Source: Bradyrhizobium sp. LLZ17 (lineage in GTDB: Bacteria > Pseudomonadota > Alphaproteobacteria > Rhizobiales > Xanthobacteraceae). From it: a stretch of DNA of 64,000 nucleotides. Of the stretch, positions 29,721 to 41,235 are shown piece by piece. The stretch lies in contig NZ_CP165734.1 in assembly GCF_041200145.1 (NCBI RefSeq), positions 806,001-870,000 of the forward strand, written 5' to 3'. Made by a program: the position numbers and the translations under genes. The notes below the pieces were generated by a model. It ran no database searches, was not told the DNA's origin, and was given only the letters and a program-made list of their open reading frames with translations. The first letter of the stretch is position 1, and every line of letters begins with the position of its first letter.

Positions 29721-31367
29721 ATGATGACCCAGCAGAGCTTCGCAACCCACGAGGTCTTCAACCAGTCGCCGCCCTTCGAGAACGTCGATCTCTTCGCCGT
29801 GGATCGGCCGCTGGTCGACGCTGTGACGGTCAATGGCGGCGCGGCGGCGGAACGGGAGCTGTCCGAGTTCGGGAAACACTGGGGCTCGGCGGCCATGGCC
29901 GAGCGCGGGCGTCTGGCGAACGAGAACATTCCGAAGCTGCGCAGCTTCGACGCAAAGGGCAACCGTCGCGATCAGGTCGAGTTTCATCCGGCCTATCACG
30001 AGCTGATGGCGCACAGCGCCCATGCCGGCGTGCACAACTCGACGTGGACTACCGAGGGCACGCCTGCGGGCGATGCGGCCGAGGTTATTCGCGCGGCCAA
30101 ATTCTATATCGCCGCCCAGGTCGAGACCGGTCATCTCTGTCCCATCACCATGACCCGCGCCTCTGTCGCGGCGTTGGCGGTGCAGCCGGATCTGCGCGCG
30201 CGCGTGATGCCGGTGCTGTCGACGAAGAGCTACGATCCGAGCTTCGCGCCGTGGTGGGACAAGCGCGGCATGACGCTCGGCATGGGCATGACCGAGAAGC
30301 AGGGCGGCACGGATGTGCGCGCCAACATGACGCGCGCGGTGCGCGACGGCGAGGCCTATCGCATCACCGGCCACAAATGGTTCATGTCGGCGCCGATGTG
30401 CGACGCGTTCCTGGTGCTCGCGCAGGCCGAGCACGGTCTGACCTGTTTCTTCATGCCGCGATTTGCGCCGGACGGCTCCGTCAACGCGATCCAGTTCCAG
30501 CGGCTGAAAGACAAGCTCGGCAATCGCTCCAATGCATCCTCCGAGGTCGAGTTCGTCGGCGCTTACGCCGAACGGATCGGCGAGGAAGGCAAGGGCATCC
30601 GCACCATCATCCAGATGGTGCAGCTGACGCGGCAGGATTGCGCGATTGCCTCCGTCGGACTGATGCGCTCGGGGCTGGCGCATGCGCTACATCACGCCCG
30701 TCATCGCAGCGTGTTCCAGAAACATCTCGCCGACCAGCCGCTGATGCAGGCCGTGCTGTCGGACATGGCGCTGCATGTCGAGGCAAGCGTCGCCCTGGTG
30801 ATGCGGCTCTGCCGCGCTTTCGACCGCACCCCGCATGATCCGGCTGAAGCGGCCTATATGCGGCTGCTGACGCCCGCGATCAAATACTGGACCTGCAAGA
30901 GCGCGCCGCCGTTCCTCTATGAGGCAATGGAATGCCTCGGCGGCAATGGCTATGTCGAGGACGGCATCCTGGCGCGGCACTACCGGGAATCGCCCGTGAA
31001 CGCGATCTGGGAAGGCTCGGGCAACGTCATGTGCCTCGACGTGCTCCGCGCGCTGGCGCGCGAGCCGGAGGCGGCGATGGCCGTGCTGCAAGAACTTGCG
31101 GCTGCGACGAAAGATTTGTCCGGGGCAGGCGAGGCGACCACGTTCATCGGCAAGAGCTTCCGCCGCGCCGACGGCGAACGCGTCGCGCGGCTCGCGGTCG
31201 AGAAGCTGGCCCTGCTCGCCGCGGCTGCCGCGCTCAACGCCGTGTCGCCGCACCATGCCGAGCTGTTCGCCGCCACGCGGCTCGTGGCCAATCACGCCAG
31301 CATGTATGGCGCGGTGGAGCTGGAGAGCGCGGACGTTCGCGCGCTGCTGGAGCGGGCGCTGCCTTGA
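29721..31367 (+). CDS. aidB: AidB-like acyl-CoA dehydrogenase
   Basis: A 548-residue flavoprotein of the acyl-CoA dehydrogenase fold in the AidB branch. It has GMGMTEKQGGTDVRANMT (flavin contact), ITGHKWFMSAPMCD, MECLGGNGYVED and ESPVNAIWEGSGNV, all typical of AidB, with an N-terminal FNQSPPFENVDLF. AidB is linked to protection against alkylating agents and binds DNA in E. coli, although a purely metabolic role is possible. It is close to the downstream CPBP gene. Confidence 0.88.
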   Translation: MMTQQSFATHEVFNQSPPFENVDLFAVDRPLVDAVTVNGGAAAERELSEFGKHWGSAAMAERGRLANENIPKLRSFDAKGNRRDQVEFHPAYHELMAHSAHAGVHNSTWTTEGTPAGDAAEVIRAAKFYIAAQVETGHLCPITMTRASVAALAVQPDLRARVMPVLSTKSYDPSFAPWWDKRGMTLGMGMTEKQGGTDVRANMTRAVRDGEAYRITGHKWFMSAPMCDAFLVLAQAEHGLTCFFMPRFAPDGSVNAIQFQRLKDKLGNRSNASSEVEFVGAYAERIGEEGKGIRTIIQMVQLTRQDCAIASVGLMRSGLAHALHHARHRSVFQKHLADQPLMQAVLSDMALHVEASVALVMRLCRAFDRTPHDPAEAAYMRLLTPAIKYWTCKSAPPFLYEAMECLGGNGYVEDGILARHYRESPVNAIWEGSGNVMCLDVLRALAREPEAAMAVLQELAAATKDLSGAGEATTFIGKSFRRADGERVARLAVEKLALLAAAAALNAVSPHHAELFAATRLVANHASMYGAVELESADVRALLERALP

Positions 31368-31390
31368 ACCTCCCTCACGAAAGCCTTCTG

Positions 31391-32155
31391 ATGGACTCGC
31401 TGAATCCCGACCATCCGCCGCTGATCGTGACGCCGGCGACACCGGGCGTCTGGAAGTTCTGGGGCACGGCGCTGTGGGGCCTGCTCATCTTCATCGCGAT
31501 GTTCGTGGGCCAGATCGGGGCGATCCTGCTGCTGGCGGCGCTTCGCGGCCTTCCGATTGACATTGCGTCGATCCAGCTCGTCGGCCGCGAGCCGCAAGCG
31601 CTGGCGTTGTCGGTGATCATGGGCCTGCCGGCGACGCTTGTCGCGGTCTGGGTGGCCATCCGGTTCAAGAGAGCGTCCTTCGTTGATTATCTGGCGCTGC
31701 ATTGGCCGTCCTGGAAGCAGCTCCTGCTTGGCGCCGTCGGTCTGATCGTGATCGTGCTGGCCTGGGAGGTCGTCTCGCGCTCGCTCGGCCGTGAGGCGAC
31801 GCCGGGTTTCATGACCGACCTTTTGAAATCGGGACGCGATAACGACGCCGCGCTGATGCTGCTGTTTGCCTTCAGTGTGGCCGCGCCGATGTCTGAAGAA
31901 GTTCTCGCGCGCGGCTTCCTGTTTCGTGGCTGGTCGGCGAGCTTCCTGCGGGTGCCCGGCGCGATCATGCTGTCGTCGCTGGTGTGGACGGCGGTGCATC
32001 TGCAATACGATTTGTACTTCCTCGCCGAGGTCTTCTCCATCGGCGTCTGGTTCGGCTACATGCGCCATCGCGCCAACTCGCTCTGGCTCACCATCGTGCT
32101 GCATGCGCTGAACAATCTGACGGCCGTGGTGCTGACGATGTGGCTGGGGAGCTAA
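31391..32155 (+). CDS. CPBP-family intramembrane glutamic endopeptidase
   Basis: A 254-residue membrane protein with about six to eight hydrophobic segments. The CPBP/Abi motifs are SEEVLARGFLF (EExxxR), WTAVHLQYD and VLHALNNL, which supply the catalytic Glu and His residues of this protease family. The family handles CAAX-like processing or bacteriocin immunity. ATG 31391 is preferred; an in-frame TTG at 31364 overlaps the aidB stop (TTGA) and would couple the two genes. Confidence 0.85.
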   Translation: MDSLNPDHPPLIVTPATPGVWKFWGTALWGLLIFIAMFVGQIGAILLLAALRGLPIDIASIQLVGREPQALALSVIMGLPATLVAVWVAIRFKRASFVDYLALHWPSWKQLLLGAVGLIVIVLAWEVVSRSLGREATPGFMTDLLKSGRDNDAALMLLFAFSVAAPMSEEVLARGFLFRGWSASFLRVPGAIMLSSLVWTAVHLQYDLYFLAEVFSIGVWFGYMRHRANSLWLTIVLHALNNLTAVVLTMWLGS

Positions 32156-32168
32156 GGCCTCACACTCC

Positions 32169-32254
32169 GTCATTGCGAGCGCAGCGAAGCAATCCAGAAT
32201 CGTTCCGCCGAGGCAGTCTGGATTGCTTCGTCGCAAGAGCTCCTCGCAATGACG
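32169..32254. repeat. Intergenic inverted repeat, family B
   Basis: It begins GTCATTGCGAGCGCAGCG and ends GAGCTCCTCGCAATGACG. Very close to 6806-6890. It fills the gap between two convergent genes and may serve as a bidirectional terminator. Confidence 0.82.
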
Positions 32255-32286
32255 AGGAGGGAGTGGCGCGCTCGCAACGATGAAGT

Positions 32287-33207
32287 CTAAGCCACCAGCG
32301 CGATCGCGATCGGCGTGACCGCCGCCAGAATCGTTTGCAGCGTGATGATCTGCGCCAGCAGCGGGGCATCGCCGCCCATCTGGCGGGCCAGGACATAGGC
32401 GCTGGGCGAGGTCGGCACCGCCGCGCAGATCGCGACGATCGCGAGGCTGTCACCTGAGAGCCCGAACCACGCGGCGAGCGTCAGCGCGAGCGCGGGCATC
32501 AAGACCAGCTTCAACGCCACGCCGAGCGTCGCGCTCACGCTGGGGCGAAGCAGGCCTTTGAGTTGCAGGCCGGCGCCGGTGACGAGCAGGCCGATGGCGA
32601 GCGACGAGCGGCCGAGCGCGTCGGCGACCTCGTGCCAGATTTTTGGTAATGGCAAATGGATGACGTTGACGAAGAGGCCGATGGCGCAGGCCCAAATCAG
32701 GGGATTGCGGATCAGGGTCATGACGATGGCACCGGCGGACTTCTTCTCATGCGAGGCGTAGTGCGCCAGCACGGCGACGCTGAACACGTTGACCAGCGGA
32801 ATGATCGCGACCATCGCCACGGAGGCCAGCGCCAGCCCGACATCACCGAACATGTTGGCAGAGACGGACAGCCCCACATAGGTCTGCCAGCGGACCGCGC
32901 CCTGGAAGATCGAGGAGAAGGCCGGGCCGTCGATCTCGAGCCGCGCCAGCGCGGGGCGGAGCGCGAGGCAGAGCAGCGACATCGCCAGCGTCGACAGCAG
33001 CAATGCGCCGCCGACGCCGGCGACGGGCACCCTGGAGAGATCCGCCTTCACCAGCGTCTGGATCAGCAGCATCGGAAACAGCACGAAATACGTCAGCCGC
33101 TCCAGCCCGTGCCATTGCGTGTCGAGCCGCATCAATGTGCGTTTGAGCACCACGCCAAGCACGATGAGGATGAAGACCGGCAGTAGCGCCGCGATCACGA
33201 CGGCCAT
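32287..33207 (-). CDS. AEC-family (auxin efflux carrier type) transporter
   Basis: A 306-residue polytopic membrane protein starting MAVVIAALLPVFILIVLGVVL, with about ten hydrophobic segments in two halves separated by a polar stretch (ASHEKKSAGAIVMTLIRNP). The pattern fits AEC transporters, which in bacteria export or import malonate, malate or related anions. The C-terminal CAAVPTSPSAYVLARQMGG is the family's conserved segment. The substrate is unknown. Four bases separate it from the ruvX stop, so ruvX and this gene are probably one transcript. Confidence 0.88.
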   Translation of the reverse strand: MAVVIAALLPVFILIVLGVVLKRTLMRLDTQWHGLERLTYFVLFPMLLIQTLVKADLSRVPVAGVGGALLLSTLAMSLLCLALRPALARLEIDGPAFSSIFQGAVRWQTYVGLSVSANMFGDVGLALASVAMVAIIPLVNVFSVAVLAHYASHEKKSAGAIVMTLIRNPLIWACAIGLFVNVIHLPLPKIWHEVADALGRSSLAIGLLVTGAGLQLKGLLRPSVSATLGVALKLVLMPALALTLAAWFGLSGDSLAIVAICAAVPTSPSAYVLARQMGGDAPLLAQIITLQTILAAVTPIAIALVA

Positions 33208-33210
33208 GGA

Positions 33211-33702
33211 TCAGCCATTTTCGGAGGCGGCGCGGAGATTGGCGAGGCGGTCGAGCGCGCCTTGCAGGATGAAGATCGCGGCGTGCTCGTCGATCACTTC
33301 GGCGCGCTTGGCGCGACTGACATCCATGCCGATCAGCTCGCGCTCGACCGCGGCGGTCGAGAGCCGCTCGTCCCACAGCCCGATCGGAAGCGCGGTGAGG
33401 CCGGCAAGGTTACGGGCGAAGGCGCGGGTCGATTGTGCCCGCGGCCCTTCGCTGCCGTCCATGTTGATGGGCAGGCCAAGCACGAAGCCGACCGCGTTGC
33501 GTTCGCTCGCGATGGCCAGCAGGCGGGCGGCGTCCTGCTTGAACGCCTTGCGCTGGATGGTCTCGACCCCCGTGGCAAGCCTGCGGTCCGGATTGGATAC
33601 GGCAACGCCAATGGTCTTGGTGCCGAGATCGAGGCCGACCAGCCCGCCGCGTTCGGGCCAGTGGGTTGCAGCATCGATCAGGGGCAGAATGAGAGCGGGC
33701 AT
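33211..33702 (-). CDS. ruvX: YqgF/RuvX pre-16S rRNA nuclease
   Basis: A 163-residue RNase H-fold protein with LVGLDLGTKTIGVAVS (metal-binding Asp), FVLGLPINMDGSEG and GLWDERLSTAAVE; a DEHAA segment supplies the last acidic residue. YqgF processes the 5' end of 16S rRNA precursor and was earlier annotated as a Holliday junction resolvase. It lies just upstream of the AEC transporter on the same strand. Confidence 0.92.
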   Translation of the reverse strand: MPALILPLIDAATHWPERGGLVGLDLGTKTIGVAVSNPDRRLATGVETIQRKAFKQDAARLLAIASERNAVGFVLGLPINMDGSEGPRAQSTRAFARNLAGLTALPIGLWDERLSTAAVERELIGMDVSRAKRAEVIDEHAAIFILQGALDRLANLRAASENG

Positions 33703-33780
33703 GATCTAGCGCATATCACGCGTCGCGCTGCGGCGTGAACCCGGAACATGGATGCACTAGCGTTATTCCGCCTGTTTGCA

Positions 33781-34671
33781 TCAGGCCGCGATGACCGCGT
33801 CGTCGCTGTTCAGGCAGGACACGAAGCCGGCGAGGGCGCTGTATTGATGCCCGGCACGGCGCTGGATGAACAGGGTCTCGACGCGGGCATGCGAGGGGCT
33901 CAGCGCGTGGATCGACACGCTGCCGCTCATCGCGCTGCGTTCGACCACAATGCGCGGCAACAGCGTCACGCCCATGTCGGCGGCGACGCAGCCGATCATG
34001 CCGTCGAGCGTGCCGAGCTCGAAGCGTACGGCCGACGGCCAGCCGAATTCGACCAGGATCTGCTCGAGCCGCTGGCGATAAGTGCAGCCGGTACGGAATA
34101 CGAGCGCGGTCGGCCCGGATTCCGGCGTGCCGGCGCGCAGCTCGGTGAGCGAAGACCAGCGCCGCGCGCTGACCAGCACCAGCTCTTCGCGGAATGCGCT
34201 TGTTGTGACGAGGTCGGCATGGGCGATCGGGCCGGCGACAAAGGCGCCGTCGAGCGTGCCTTCGAGCACAGCGGCGACGAGGTCGGTGGTGGTCGCCGTG
34301 CGCAACGCCAACCGTACCGCCGGGAAGCGACGGTGGAAGTCGGCAAGCAGCGGCGGCAATCGAACCGCGGCGGTGGTCTCCATCGAGCCGATCGCGAGCG
34401 GGCCCTTCGGTTCGCCGTGGTCGCGCGCGGCGAGCACAGCCTCGTGCGACAGCGCCGCCATTTTTTGTGCGTAGGGCAGCAGGCGCTTGCCGGCAGCGGT
34501 AAGCGTCATGCCGCGGCTGTGACGCTCGAACAGCGCGGTGCCGATTTCAACCTCCAGCGCCTTGACGCGCTGGGTGACATTGGACTGCACGGTGTTGAGC
34601 TCTTCGGCGGCGCGGGTGATGCCGCCGGAGCGAACGACCGCGGCAAAGGTCTTGATGTCGCTGAGTTCCAT
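33781..34671 (-). CDS. LysR-family transcriptional regulator
   Basis: A 296-residue regulator with an N-terminal winged helix (MELSDIKTFAAVVRSGGITRA, TVQSNVTQRVKALE, LFERHSRGMTLT) and a periplasmic-binding-like effector domain. It is divergent from two nitronate monooxygenase genes with a 100-base shared region that includes an ATTC-N9-GAAT palindrome. It is most likely the regulator of those genes; the inducer could be a nitroalkane. Confidence 0.92.
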   Translation of the reverse strand: MELSDIKTFAAVVRSGGITRAAEELNTVQSNVTQRVKALEVEIGTALFERHSRGMTLTAAGKRLLPYAQKMAALSHEAVLAARDHGEPKGPLAIGSMETTAAVRLPPLLADFHRRFPAVRLALRTATTTDLVAAVLEGTLDGAFVAGPIAHADLVTTSAFREELVLVSARRWSSLTELRAGTPESGPTALVFRTGCTYRQRLEQILVEFGWPSAVRFELGTLDGMIGCVAADMGVTLLPRIVVERSAMSGSVSIHALSPSHARVETLFIQRRAGHQYSALAGFVSCLNSDDAVIAA

Positions 34672-34709
34672 GGTGCCGTTTCGTTTTTCAGATGACAGCG
34701 TTCGCTAGA

Positions 34710-34726
34710 ATTCAATTTTAGAGAAT
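34710..34726. promoter_or_regulatory. ATTC-N9-GAAT palindrome, candidate LysR box
   Basis: ATTC (34710-34713) and GAAT (34723-34726) form a perfect dyad around nine AT-rich bases, which fits the T-N11-A pattern of LysR sites. It is 39 bases from the regulator start and 45 from the first nitronate monooxygenase start. Confidence 0.5.
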
Positions 34727-34771
34727 GGTAGTCGGCCGTATTGTTGATGTCCAGACCGGGGAAACCACCAT

Positions 34772-35749
34772 ATGCCGATCACCACGCCACTGACGGAGCT
34801 TCTCGGGATCAGGCATCCGATCCTGTTAGCTCCCATGGACACGATCGCGGGCAGCAGGCTGACCCGCGCCGTCAGTGAGGCCGGCGGTCTTGGCATCTTG
34901 GGCGGTGGTTACGGCGACCGTGCCCGCCTTCAGGCTGAGGCCGCGGAGCTGAAGGGCTTTGCGCCATTCGGGATCGGCTTCATCACCTGGAGCCTGGCAC
35001 AACAGCCCGAGCTTCTCGACATCGCGCTCAATGCCCGCCCGCAGGCCGTGATGCTTTCGTTCGGCGATCCCGCGCCGTTCGCCCAGCGCATCAGAGCGAG
35101 CGGCGCACGATTGATTTGCCAGGTGCAGAGCGAGGACATGGCGAAACAGGCGCTCGACGCCGGCGCGGAAATTTTGATCGCGCAAGGAACGGAGGCGGGC
35201 GGTCACGGCGCGTCGCGCACGACCGTCGACATTGTGCCTGCCATCGTCGATTTCGCCGCCGGGCGCGTGCCTGTTGTCGCGGCCGGCGGCATCGCCGATG
35301 GCCGGGGCCTCGCCGCCATGATGATGCTCGGTGCATCCGGCGTGTTGGTTGGCACCCGCTTCTATGCGAGCGTCGAGGCCAATGGCTCCGCCGAGGCCAA
35401 GCAGCGCATTCGCACGGCCGATCCAAACGACACCGTGCGCGGCGTCATAGTCGACTGGTCGCGGAGCCTGTTCTGGCCAGCCCCCTTCACCGCGCGAACC
35501 CTGGTCAACGACCACATCAGGCGTTGGACCGGTCGTGAGATCGAGTTGATGCAGCGTGCTAGCGAAATTGCCAAGGAATATGCCGCCGCAAAAATGGCGG
35601 GCGATCTCGAAATCGCGGCCGTTTTTGCGGGCGAAGCCGTCGGACTGATTCATGATATTCTACCAGCCGCCGAGATCGTCGAACGGATTGCGGCCGAGGC
35701 CGAGCAGCTCATCGCTGACCGTCGCAATTCCATCGCTTCCGCAGTCTGA
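34772..35749 (+). CDS. Nitronate monooxygenase, first of two
   Basis: A 325-residue FMN-dependent TIM-barrel enzyme oxidising alkyl nitronates (including propionate 3-nitronate) to aldehydes. It has HPILLAPMDTIAG, GTEAGGHGASRTT and AAGGIADGRGLAAMMMLGA, the phosphate and FMN contacts of the family. The early GGLGILGGGYGD segment supports class I. It is followed 18 bases later by a second nitronate monooxygenase, and both are under the divergent LysR. Confidence 0.88.
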   Translation: MPITTPLTELLGIRHPILLAPMDTIAGSRLTRAVSEAGGLGILGGGYGDRARLQAEAAELKGFAPFGIGFITWSLAQQPELLDIALNARPQAVMLSFGDPAPFAQRIRASGARLICQVQSEDMAKQALDAGAEILIAQGTEAGGHGASRTTVDIVPAIVDFAAGRVPVVAAGGIADGRGLAAMMMLGASGVLVGTRFYASVEANGSAEAKQRIRTADPNDTVRGVIVDWSRSLFWPAPFTARTLVNDHIRRWTGREIELMQRASEIAKEYAAAKMAGDLEIAAVFAGEAVGLIHDILPAAEIVERIAAEAEQLIADRRNSIASAV

Positions 35750-35767
35750 AACGCGAGAGACAAAACC

Positions 35768-37209
<1,442 letters not shown>

Positions 37210-37212
37210 CAT

Positions 37213-37270
37213 AGCGTTTTCGAGCGAAGTGGATCCCGGTTCGCGTCAAGAAAACGCGTCAAACAGAAGA
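37213..37270. repeat. Rhizobial repeat inside the gat operon, family F
   Basis: Core GCGTTTTCGAGCGAAGTGG ... CGGTTCGCGTCAAGAAAACGC. The outer arms GCGTTTTC (37214-37221) and GAAAACGC (37250-37257) pair perfectly. I recall near-identical elements between genes of many Bradyrhizobium and other rhizobial genomes. It lies four bases after the gatC stop. Confidence 0.7.
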
Positions 37271-37290
37271 GCAATTCAGGACGCTGTCCG

Positions 37291-37505
37291 ATGTGCATGC
37301 TTTGCGACGACGAGAAGGCCTATCAGGCCTACATGAACTACCTCGACAAGATGGAGCGGCAGGGCAAGGCCGCCGATCCCAATGTCGCCGTCAATGCCGT
37401 GCTCGACGAGATCGAGGCCGCTGCGAACGCCGCTGCCAAGAAAAAGACGACCCGGCCAACGACAAGACCCTGTCCCCGTTCTTCTGCAGCCCGATCAATA
37501 AATGA
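37291..37505 (+). CDS. Small CxxC protein in the gat operon (frameshifted)
   Basis: About 71 residues from ATG 37291: [20 protein letters not shown] at the start and [19 protein letters not shown] at the end. It has a Cys pair at residues 2 and 5 and another Cys near the C-terminus, so metal or disulfide binding is possible. The frame changes at 37441-37445, where an A5 run should be A6 to give KKKDDPAND. After correction its stop overlaps the gatA ATG (ATGA), so the two are translationally coupled. No function is known to me. Confidence 0.7.
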
Positions 37506-38977
37506 CCGATTTGACATCGCTGACGCTCGCGGAGGCCCGCAAGGGCCTCGCGGCCAAGACTTTCACGTCACTCGAGCTGACCGACGCGCATTTGTCCGCG
37601 ATCGAAGCCGCCCGCGTGCTCAACGCCTTCGTCATGGAGACGCCGGACCAGGCGCGCGCCATGGCGCGTGAGGCGGACGGCAAGATCGCCAAGGGCGACG
37701 GTGGCCCGCTCGCCGGCATCCCGCTCGGCATCAAGGATCTGTTCGCGACCAAGGGCGTGCGCACCACGGCCTGCTCGAAGATCCTCGGCAATTTCGTGCC
37801 CACCTACGAATCGACCATCACCTCGCAGCTCTGGCGCGACGGCGCGGTGATGCTCGGCAAGCTCAACAACGACGAATTCGCGATGGGCTCGTCGAACGAG
37901 ACCTCCTGCTTCGGTCCGGTCGCCAATCCCTGGCGGCGCGACGGCTCCAACGCGACGCTGGTGCCGGGCGGCTCGTCCGGCGGCTCGGCGTCGGCGGTGG
38001 CTGCGCTCTTGTGCATGGGCGCGACTGCGACCGATACGGGCGGCTCGATCCGCCAGCCGGCGGCATTCACCGCGACGGTCGGCATCAAGCCGACCTATGG
38101 CCGCTGCTCGCGCTGGGGCATCGTCGCCTTTGCCTCCTCGCTCGACCAGGCCGGCCCTATCGCGCGCAGCGTGCGGGATAGCGCGATGCTGCTGCGCTCG
38201 ATGGCCGGCCACGATCCGAAGGACACCACGTCGGTCGACATTGCGGTGCCGGATTACGAGGCTGCGATCGGCAAGTCCGTGAAGGGCATGAAGATCGGCA
38301 TCCCGAGGGAGTATCGTCTCGACGGCATGCCGGCCGAGATCGAGAAGCTCTGGAGCGAGGGCGCGGACTGGCTGAAGGCGGCCGGCGCCGAACTCGTCGA
38401 GGTCTCGCTGCCGCACACGAAGTACGCGCTGCCGGCCTATTACATCGTGGCGCCGGCGGAGGCCTCATCCAACCTCGCGCGCTATGACGGCGTACGCTAC
38501 GGCTTGCGCGAGCAGGGCAGGAACATCAACGAGCTGTACGAGGACACCCGCGCCGAAGGCTTTGGCGCGGAGGTGAAACGGCGCGTCATGATCGGCACCT
38601 ATGTGCTGTCGGCCGGCTATTACGATGCCTATTATTTGCGCGCGCAAAAGGTGCGCACGCTGATCAAGAAGGATTTTGAGGATTGCTTCGCCAAGGGCGT
38701 CGACGCGATCCTCACCCCCGCGACGCCGTCGGCGGCCTTCGGCATCGGCGAGAAGGGCGGCGCCGATCCGGTCGAGATGTATCTCAACGACATCTTCACG
38801 GTGACCGTGAATATGGCGGGCCTGCCGGGCATCGCGGTGCCCGCCGGCAAGGACGCGCAGGGGCTGCCGCTCGGGCTTCAGCTGATCGGCCGTCCCTTCG
38901 ACGAGGAGACGCTGTTCTCGCTTGGCGAAGTGATCGAGCAGGCGGCCGGGCGCTACACGCCGGAGCGGTGGTGGTGA
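37502..38977 (+). CDS. gatA: Glu-tRNA(Gln) amidotransferase subunit A
   Basis: A 491-residue amidase-signature subunit that frees ammonia from glutamine for transamidation. The catalytic Lys is near residue 78 ([12 protein letters not shown]), the cis-Ser and nucleophile lie in [13 protein letters not shown] and [12 protein letters not shown]. It is full length. Its ATG overlaps the stop of the small CxxC gene and its stop overlaps the GTG of a second small gene (GTGA), forming a tightly coupled chain. Confidence 0.96.
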   Translation: MTDLTSLTLAEARKGLAAKTFTSLELTDAHLSAIEAARVLNAFVMETPDQARAMAREADGKIAKGDGGPLAGIPLGIKDLFATKGVRTTACSKILGNFVPTYESTITSQLWRDGAVMLGKLNNDEFAMGSSNETSCFGPVANPWRRDGSNATLVPGGSSGGSASAVAALLCMGATATDTGGSIRQPAAFTATVGIKPTYGRCSRWGIVAFASSLDQAGPIARSVRDSAMLLRSMAGHDPKDTTSVDIAVPDYEAAIGKSVKGMKIGIPREYRLDGMPAEIEKLWSEGADWLKAAGAELVEVSLPHTKYALPAYYIVAPAEASSNLARYDGVRYGLREQGRNINELYEDTRAEGFGAEVKRRVMIGTYVLSAGYYDAYYLRAQKVRTLIKKDFEDCFAKGVDAILTPATPSAAFGIGEKGGADPVEMYLNDIFTVTVNMAGLPGIAVPAGKDAQGLPLGLQLIGRPFDEETLFSLGEVIEQAAGRYTPERWW

Positions 38978-39270
38978 CGCTGGCGGCTTACATCGCCAGC
39001 CTCGACGGCGCTTCGCCTGCGCCGGATCTCAGCGCGCCGCTTGCCGGTCTCTGGTGGGCCGCCAAGGGCGACTGGGACCAGGCGCACAAGATTGTCCAGG
39101 ACGAGAGCAGCTGTGAGGCCGCCTGGGTGCACGCCTATCTGCACCGCGTCGAAGGCGACCTCGGCAATGCCGGCTACTGGTATCGCCAGGCCGGCCAGCC
39201 TGCGGCAAAGGATTCATTGCAGGCGGAGTGGGAGCGGATCGCTGCCACGCTGCTCGGGAGCAAGACATGA
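38974..39270 (+). CDS. Small conserved protein between gatA and gatB
   Basis: A 98-residue protein starting at GTG 38974, which overlaps the gatA stop by four bases; its own stop overlaps the gatB ATG (ATGA). It is rich in Trp and Ala with [43 protein letters not shown], a pattern like a pair of TPR-type helices. I recall similar small proteins in other alphaproteobacteria, but no assigned function. The overlaps on both sides indicate co-translation with the amidotransferase. Confidence 0.82.
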   Translation: MTLAAYIASLDGASPAPDLSAPLAGLWWAAKGDWDQAHKIVQDESSCEAAWVHAYLHRVEGDLGNAGYWYRQAGQPAAKDSLQAEWERIAATLLGSKT

Positions 39271-40745
39271 GCACGGCCACGCACAAGCTTCTCAAGGGCG
39301 CAACCGGTGACTGGGAGATGGTCATCGGCATGGAGATCCATGCCCAGGTGACCACGAACTCAAAATTGTTCTCGGGCGCCTCCACTGGGTTCGGTGGCGA
39401 GCCGAACAGCCATGTGTCGCTGGTGGACGCGGCGATGCCGGGCATGCTGCCTGTCATCAACGAGGAATGCGTCAGACAGGCTGTCCGGACCGGGCTGGGG
39501 CTGAACGCAAAGATCAACCTGCGCTCGGTGTTCGACCGGAAGAACTATTTCTATCCGGACTCGCCGCAGGGCTACCAGATCAGCCAGTACAAGTCGCCGA
39601 TCGTGGGCGAGGGCGAGGTGATCGTCGAGCTCGACGGCGGCAAGACTGCGACCATCGGCATCGAGCGGCTGCATCTGGAGCAGGACGCCGGCAAGCTGCT
39701 GCACGACCGGTCGCCGACGATGTCCCATGTCGATCTCAACCGCTGCGGCGTGGCGCTGATGGAGATCGTGTCCAAGCCCGACATCCGCGATGCCGAGCAG
39801 GCCAAGGCCTATGTGACCAAGCTGCGCTCGATCCTGCGCTATCTCGGCACCTGCGACGGCGACATGGAGAAGGGGTCGTTGCGCGCCGACGTCAACGTCT
39901 CCGTGCGCAAGCCCGGTGCGCCGCTCGGCACCCGCTGCGAGATCAAGAACATGAACTCGATCACCTTCATCGGCCAGGCGATCGAGCACGAGGCGCGGCG
40001 CCAGATCGAAATCCTCGAGGAGGGCGGCGCCATCGACCAGGAGACGCGGCTCTACGATCCCAACAAGGGCGAGACGCGCTCGATGCGCTCAAAGGAAGAG
40101 GCGCATGACTACCGCTACTTCCCCGATCCGGATCTGCTGCCGCTGGAGTTCAACCAGACGTTCGTCGACGAGCTGAAGGCGAAGCTGCCGGAGCTGCCGG
40201 ACCAGAAGAAGGCGCGCTTCGTCGCGGACTTCGGACTGTCGGCTTACGACGCCAGCGTGCTGGTCGCCGAGCGCGAGAGCGCATTGTTCTACGAGACGGT
40301 GCTCGACAGGCTCGCCAACCGCGCCCGCGACGGCAAGATGGGGGCGAACTGGGTGATCAACGAGCTGTTCGGCCGTCTCAACAAGGAAGGCCGGGATATT
40401 ACGGGCTCGCCTGTTACGTCGGAGCAGTTGGCTGCGATCGTCGACCTGATCGGCGAGGGCACGATCTCCGGCAAGATCGCCAAGGATCTGTTCGAGATCG
40501 TCTGGCAGGAGGGCGGCGATCCCCGCGCGCTGGTCGAAAGCCGCGGCATGAAGCAGGTCACGGATCTTTCGGCGATCGAAAAGGTTGTCGATGACATCAT
40601 CGCGGCCAATCCCGACAAGGCCGCGCAGGTCAAGGACAAGCCGCAGTCGCTCGGCTGGTTCGTCGGCCAGGTCATGAAGTCGTCGGGCGGCAAGGCCAAC
40701 CCGCAGAGCGTCAACGACCTGCTCAAGTCCAAGCTCGGCATTTGA
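39267..40745 (+). CDS. gatB: Asp/Glu-tRNA amidotransferase subunit B
   Basis: A 492-residue kinase/amidating subunit. It has [33 protein letters not shown], then [13 protein letters not shown] and [18 protein letters not shown]-terminal YqeY-like tail ([19 protein letters not shown] ... [15 protein letters not shown]) binds tRNA. ATG 39267 was chosen because the N-terminus begins there and it overlaps the previous stop. Confidence 0.96.
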   Translation: MSTATHKLLKGATGDWEMVIGMEIHAQVTTNSKLFSGASTGFGGEPNSHVSLVDAAMPGMLPVINEECVRQAVRTGLGLNAKINLRSVFDRKNYFYPDSPQGYQISQYKSPIVGEGEVIVELDGGKTATIGIERLHLEQDAGKLLHDRSPTMSHVDLNRCGVALMEIVSKPDIRDAEQAKAYVTKLRSILRYLGTCDGDMEKGSLRADVNVSVRKPGAPLGTRCEIKNMNSITFIGQAIEHEARRQIEILEEGGAIDQETRLYDPNKGETRSMRSKEEAHDYRYFPDPDLLPLEFNQTFVDELKAKLPELPDQKKARFVADFGLSAYDASVLVAERESALFYETVLDRLANRARDGKMGANWVINELFGRLNKEGRDITGSPVTSEQLAAIVDLIGEGTISGKIAKDLFEIVWQEGGDPRALVESRGMKQVTDLSAIEKVVDDIIAANPDKAAQVKDKPQSLGWFVGQVMKSSGGKANPQSVNDLLKSKLGI

Positions 40746-41235
40746 GTCACGCGTTCGGACGAGGTGATGGACGATCTTCGTCGCCTCGCTTCAGCTCGAG
40801 ACGCGACCGCGCGCGTCATCGGCGGCCAACGTCATCCCATTGAACCACGCGGCGGCGACCGAATCGCCGTGACGCGATTCGCGCAAAACGGCGGCTTGCG
40901 CGCGCTCCGACGAGCGCTCGCGGCGTTAAGCATGAAAATATTTTCGTTGCCAAAAACCGCGACTCAGAGTCCGCGAAGCGCCTCCGCGAAGCGATCGGGC
41001 TATTCGCGGCGTACGCCACCGCGTTGATCACGCATCATGCGCAAGTGCAGAAAAATACTTGCTGCATAGAGTTTTTTTGCAGTCGCTACTGTTGCCGACA
41101 TCGATGCAATGACCGCTCCGCGCGATCGCGAACGCATGTCTCTGCGCGCACTTGCATCGCGCTCGCCAAGCCCAGGCGCTCTGCTCCGTCAACACTTCCT
41201 TAAGTGAGAAGATGTTTTTTTCGTCGTGTTGGTGT
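40746..41235. other. Gene-poor interval after gatB
   Basis: About 490 bases. I find no convincing protein gene. It has AT-rich patches (ATGAAAATATTTTCG near 40932), a GCAAGT/ACTTGC hairpin near 41041-41062 followed by a T7 run at 41072, and another T7 near 41216. It could hold a small RNA, but nothing identifies one. Confidence 0.4.
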
